Assembly: GCA_937902905.1 (NCBI GenBank)
Contig: CALELW010000065.1
Span: 1 to 7,885 of the forward strand
Source of the DNA: an uncultured Clostridium sp.
GTDB taxonomy: Bacteria > Bacillota > Clostridia > Lachnospirales > Lachnospiraceae
Length of the DNA: 7,885 nt
Direction of reading: 5' to 3'
Part shown: positions 5,318-7,885 of the stretch, in pieces
How the letters are laid out: every line of letters begins with the position of its first letter
Position numbering within the stretch: the stretch's first letter is position 1
Notes under the pieces: generated by a model
Database searches by the model: none
What the model was told of the DNA's origin: nothing
The model's input: the letters and a program-made list of their open reading frames with translations, nothing else
Translations under genes and position numbers: made by a program

Positions 5318-6694
5318 ATGAAACTCTGGGGAGGACGATTCACCAAAGAGACCAATCAGTTAGTACACAATTTTAACGCTTCCATTTCCTATGACCAGAA
5401 ATTTTACAAACAGGATATTTTAGGAAGTATTGCACATGTAACAATGTTAGAAAAACAGGGAATTTTAACTGCTTCTGAAAAAGATGCCATTGTCGATGGC
5501 CTGCAGGGAATTCTTAATGATTTAGAGAGCGGTGCCTTAGAAATCACTGCAGAACACGAGGACATTCACAGTTTCGTGGAGGCAAACCTGATTGAACGCA
5601 TCGGAGATCCCGGTAAAAAACTTCACACCGGACGCAGCCGAAACGACCAGGTTGCTTTGGATATGAAATTATATACAAGAGATGAAATCGTTGAAATCAA
5701 TGATTTGCTCAAAGAATTGATGGTGGTAATTCACCGGATTATGTCAGAAAATATTGATACTTTTATGCCGGGCTTTACCCATTTGCAGAAGGCTCAACCG
5801 GTAACACTTGCTCACCATTTTGGTGCTTATTTTGAAATGTTCCGCCGCGACCGAAGCCGCCTGCGCGACATCTATGACCGCATGAATTACTGTCCACTCG
5901 GTGCCGGTGCTCTTGCCGGAACAACCTATCCTTTGGACCGTGAGTACACCGCTTCTCTTTTGAAGTTCGACGGTCCTACCTTTAACAGTATGGATTCCGT
6001 TTCCGACCGTGATTATCTCATCGAACTGCTCAGTGCTCTCTCGACGATTATGATGCATATGAGCCGTTTCTGCGAAGAAATCATTCTGTGGAACTCAAAC
6101 GAATACCGTTTTGTTGAAATTGATGATTCTTATTCCACAGGCTCAAGTATCATGCCACAGAAAAAGAATCCGGACATCGCCGAACTTGTTCGCGGAAAAA
6201 CCGGTCGTGTATACGGTGCTTTGATTTCGATGTTGACAACAATGAAGGGAATTCCGCTTGCTTACAACAAAGATATGCAGGAAGACAAGGAATTTACCTT
6301 TGATGCCATTGACACCGTAAAGGGATGTCTGGCACTGTTTACCGGCATGATTGATACAATGAAATTTAATAAGGAAATTATGGAAGACAGCGCAAAACAT
6401 GGTTTCACAAATGCGACCGATGCCGCTGACTACCTAGTCAACCACGGCGTTCCTTTCCGTGATGCACATGGCATCATCGGACAGTTAGTGCTGCTTTGTA
6501 TCGAGAAGAAAATTCCACTCGATGACCTTCCATTGGAAGAGTACAAAAAGATTTCTCCTGTTTTCGAGGAGGATATCTACGAAGCAATTTCGATGAAAAC
6601 CTGCGTAGAAAAACGTAATACCATCGGTGCTCCGGGCGAGGAAGCTATGAAAAAAGTAATTGCTGCGAACGCTCTTTATTTGCAGGAAAGTTAA
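5318..6694 (+). CDS. argH: Argininosuccinate lyase
   Basis: The last step of arginine biosynthesis: cleaves argininosuccinate to arginine and fumarate in the cytoplasm, as a homotetramer of the fumarase/aspartase superfamily. At 458 residues it has the usual length. The N-terminal KLWGGRF, HTGRSRNDQ (103-111), the general-acid/base region around H155 in GFTHLQKAQP, and the superfamily signature GSSIMPQKKNPD (275-286) with the catalytic Ser (S277 by analogy with E. coli) are all intact. The start is clear: GGAGG (5307-5311) 6 nt before the ATG. The gene is alone: argG, commonly adjacent, is not in the window, and the neighbours are the divergent CPBP gene and the convergent ppa. It has its own promoter and leader, and ends at the terminator 6710-6763. 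I see no convincing ArgR box. Confidence 0.98.
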   Translation: MKLWGGRFTKETNQLVHNFNASISYDQKFYKQDILGSIAHVTMLEKQGILTASEKDAIVDGLQGILNDLESGALEITAEHEDIHSFVEANLIERIGDPGKKLHTGRSRNDQVALDMKLYTRDEIVEINDLLKELMVVIHRIMSENIDTFMPGFTHLQKAQPVTLAHHFGAYFEMFRRDRSRLRDIYDRMNYCPLGAGALAGTTYPLDREYTASLLKFDGPTFNSMDSVSDRDYLIELLSALSTIMMHMSRFCEEIILWNSNEYRFVEIDDSYSTGSSIMPQKKNPDIAELVRGKTGRVYGALISMLTTMKGIPLAYNKDMQEDKEFTFDAIDTVKGCLALFTGMIDTMKFNKEIMEDSAKHGFTNATDAADYLVNHGVPFRDAHGIIGQLVLLCIEKKIPLDDLPLEEYKKISPVFEEDIYEAISMKTCVEKRNTIGAPGEEAMKKVIAANALYLQES

Positions 6695-6709
6695 TTGTTA
6701 ATGATTCAA

Positions 6710-6763
6710 AAAAGCCCCTGTCTTTTCGGGTGAAAATCTCATCCGAAATTGACAGGGGCTTTT
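6710..6763. terminator. Bidirectional intrinsic terminator between argH and ppa
   Basis: A 13-bp perfect stem, AAAAGCCCCTGTC (6710-6722) with GACAGGGGCTTTT (6751-6763), is topped by a further 10-bp stem, TTTCGGGTGA (6724-6733) with TCATCCGAAA (6739-6748, one G-U in the plus RNA), and a 5-nt loop; only a 1/2-nt bulge separates them. On the plus strand the stem ends in TTTT; on the minus strand it ends in seven T, so it should be the stronger stop for ppa. It begins 15 nt after the argH stop and ends about 45 nt past the ppa stop. Confidence 0.92.
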
Positions 6764-6808
6764 CATATGCATACTACTTATCACACGATAAACCATTTCA
6801 TTGTTTCA

Positions 6809-7345
6809 TTACTTTTTATCGCCGTATTTTTTCTCATAATTAGCAATACATTTTTCAATAACCGCAATTGCTTCTGTCGGACCGCCAAAGTCCTTGACAT
6901 CCGTTTCCTTGTTTTCCAAATCTTTGTATACCGAGAAGAAGTGCTGAATCTCTTCAAAGATGTGCTCCGGCAGCTGCTCAATGTCGGTATAGTAATTGTA
7001 TGTTGGGTCGTTGTACGGAATCGCAATAATTTTCTCATCCATATCCCCATTGTCACGCATGTACATAACGCCAATCGGGTAACAGCGAACCAGCGACATC
7101 GGCTCAATTTCCTCCGAGCAAATCACAAGTACGTCAAGCGGGTCCTTGTCATCGCCGAGCGTTCTCGGAATAAATCCATAGTTCGCCGGATAATGGGTCG
7201 AAGTGTAAAGAATACGGTCCAAAATAATCAATCCCGTTTCTTTGTCTAATTCGTATTTTTTCTTGCTTCCTTTCGATATCTCAATTGTCGCAATGAAATC
7301 GGTCGAAGAAATCCGCTCCTTGCTGATATCATGCCAAATATTCAT
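6809..7345 (-). CDS. ppa: Inorganic pyrophosphatase, family I
   Basis: Soluble Mg2+-dependent enzyme that hydrolyses pyrophosphate to two phosphates, pulling biosynthetic reactions forward. The start is the ATG at 7345, with AGGAGG 7 nt upstream, giving 178 residues; the open frame reaches back to a GTG at 7381, but those 12 codons contain the ribosome binding site itself. Residues matching the E. coli active site are all present: E22, K30, E32, R44, Y56, D66, D68, D71, D98, D103, K105, Y140 and K141. The metal-binding loop reads DDKDPLD, with Lys where E. coli has Gly (DGDPVD), a deviation from the PROSITE signature but not from the catalytic aspartates. It follows the flavoprotein gene by 42 nt with no visible terminator between, so they may form one operon, and ends at the terminator shared with argH. 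Confidence 0.96.
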   Translation of the reverse strand: MNIWHDISKERISSTDFIATIEISKGSKKKYELDKETGLIILDRILYTSTHYPANYGFIPRTLGDDKDPLDVLVICSEEIEPMSLVRCYPIGVMYMRDNGDMDEKIIAIPYNDPTYNYYTDIEQLPEHIFEEIQHFFSVYKDLENKETDVKDFGGPTEAIAVIEKCIANYEKKYGDKK

Positions 7346-7352
7346 GTGTGGC

Positions 7353-7358
7353 CCTCCT
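7353..7358 (-). promoter_or_regulatory. Ribosome binding site fixing the ppa start
   Basis: On the minus strand this is AGGAGG, 7 nt before the ATG at 7345. It excludes the longer reading from the GTG at 7381. Confidence 0.85.
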
Positions 7359-7387
7359 AAATTTTTCTTGTGTAACCCCACGCATTC

Positions 7388-7885
7388 TTAGCGAATATAG
7401 TTTGTACGGATTACCGGTTCTCTCTCCGGGAATGTAATACCCTTCTCTTTTCCTGCTTCAATGCACGAAAGAAGCCATGCCATATTGTTTCCGAGCGTCC
7501 GCATCGTCTGCATTCCCTCTTCGTCCTGCTTCACTTCTTCTGCTTTGCCCCCATGCACCTGATTCCAATACTGGGAACCAACAACCGGCATACAGTTAAT
7601 GGTAAAATACTTATTAATCTGGTCGAATGCCGCCGATGCTCCTCCACGACGACAGCTTACTACAGCCGCTGCCGGTTTTCCGGTCATTTTACTGCCACCG
7701 CTGTAAAACGCACGGTCCATAAATGATGTCAATGCTCCACTTGCCGCAGCATAGTGTACCGGCGAACCAAAAATATATCCGTCCGCCTCTCCGGCCTTTG
7801 CAACAAATTCATTTACAACGTCCTTGCGAAAACATCCTTCTCCCGTCTTCGCACAGGCTCCGCATCCGATACAACCGGCAATTTC
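7388..7885 (-). CDS. Flavodoxin-family iron-sulfur flavoprotein (NADPH-dependent FMN reductase-like), 5' end outside window
   Basis: The last 165 residues of a flavodoxin-fold protein; the frame is open to the window edge at 7885, so the N-terminus with the usual phosphate-binding loop is missing. Near the visible start, CIGCGACAKTGEGC gives Cx2Cx2Cx6C, which fits the compact cluster motif (Cx2Cx2Cx4-7C) of the iron-sulfur flavoprotein Isf family and would bind a [4Fe-4S] cluster. Next come DGYIFGSPVHYAAASG, the flavin-binding loop of the NADPH-dependent FMN reductase fold, and GGSKMTGKPAAAVVSCRRGG, also typical. It likely moves electrons between reduced cofactors or ferredoxin and FMN; the partner is unknown. 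A TTG at 7732 is internal, because cluster and flavin motifs lie upstream of it in the same frame. ppa follows after 42 nt. Confidence 0.9.
   Translation of the reverse strand, partial: EIAGCIGCGACAKTGEGCFRKDVVNEFVAKAGEADGYIFGSPVHYAAASGALTSFMDRAFYSGGSKMTGKPAAAVVSCRRGGASAAFDQINKYFTINCMPVVGSQYWNQVHGGKAEEVKQDEEGMQTMRTLGNNMAWLLSCIEAGKEKGITFPEREPVIRTNYIR

Noticed and set aside
6749..7249. 166-codon open frame on the plus strand, and a second frame at 6781-7107 minus
   Set aside because: Both are shadows of ppa; the plus frame begins inside the terminator and has no family features.
7346..7381. 12-codon N-terminal extension of ppa from GTG at 7381
   Set aside because: The extension would contain the strong AGGAGG serving the ATG at 7345, and family members begin near that ATG.
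7388..7732. Flavoprotein gene starting at the TTG at 7732
   Set aside because: The frame continues to the window edge with cluster and flavin motifs upstream, so this is an internal codon of a longer gene.
1..7885. Frequent GCCGGTGC/GGTGCCGG octamers
   Set aside because: They fall inside genes as ordinary Gly-Ala codon runs in varying frames, with no regular spacing or orientation.

Overview
The window looks like ordinary chromosomal housekeeping DNA from a low-to-moderate-GC Firmicute, most likely a Lachnospiraceae-type clostridium. The grounds are strong AAGGAGG-type ribosome binding sites, TTGACA/TATAAT-type promoters, a DUF4364 gene (a family I know mainly from Clostridia), a ferredoxin-like iron-sulfur flavoprotein, and a lytic transglycosylase with no Sec signal. 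The family assignment is inference from gene content. I see no transposase, phage gene, CRISPR array, tRNA or rRNA, and no broken gene.

Layout. (1) Plus strand, 1-2078: the 3' part of a malic enzyme gene, a YhcC/YtqA-type radical SAM protein (TIGR01212) starting 2 nt after its stop, and a DUF4364 winged-helix protein whose Shine-Dalgarno overlaps the preceding stop codon. This is a tightly packed operon. (2) Minus strand, 5107-2100: a CPBP-family membrane protease homologue (TTG start), an AlaA-type alanine aminotransferase overlapping it by ATGA, and, after a 75-nt gap holding its own sigma-A-like promoter, a signal-less SLT-domain lytic transglycosylase. This block converges on the first operon with 21 nt between stop codons. 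(3) Between 5108 and 5317 lie two back-to-back promoters with their -35 boxes 7 bp apart, one for the CPBP gene (minus) and one for argH (plus), followed by a short argH leader with alternative stem-loops. (4) argH, 5318-6694, stands alone without argG and ends at a long bidirectional terminator. (5) Minus strand, 7885-6809: the 3' part of an iron-sulfur flavodoxin-family protein followed by a family I inorganic pyrophosphatase (ppa), ending at the same terminator from the other side. No gene-free stretch exceeds about 210 bp.

How the genes relate. Several enzymes sit around pyruvate and C4 acids: argininosuccinate lyase releases fumarate, malic enzyme makes pyruvate from malate, and AlaA interconverts pyruvate and alanine. 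They are in separate transcription units, so joint regulation is not shown. The most interesting point is the lytic transglycosylase: it has no Sec signal, but its N-terminus carries features resembling a flagellar type III export signal, suggesting a FlgJ/CwlQ-like role in getting the flagellar rod through the wall. The second is the argH leader, where one segment can pair with either of two repeats. I found no convincing new multi-gene system.
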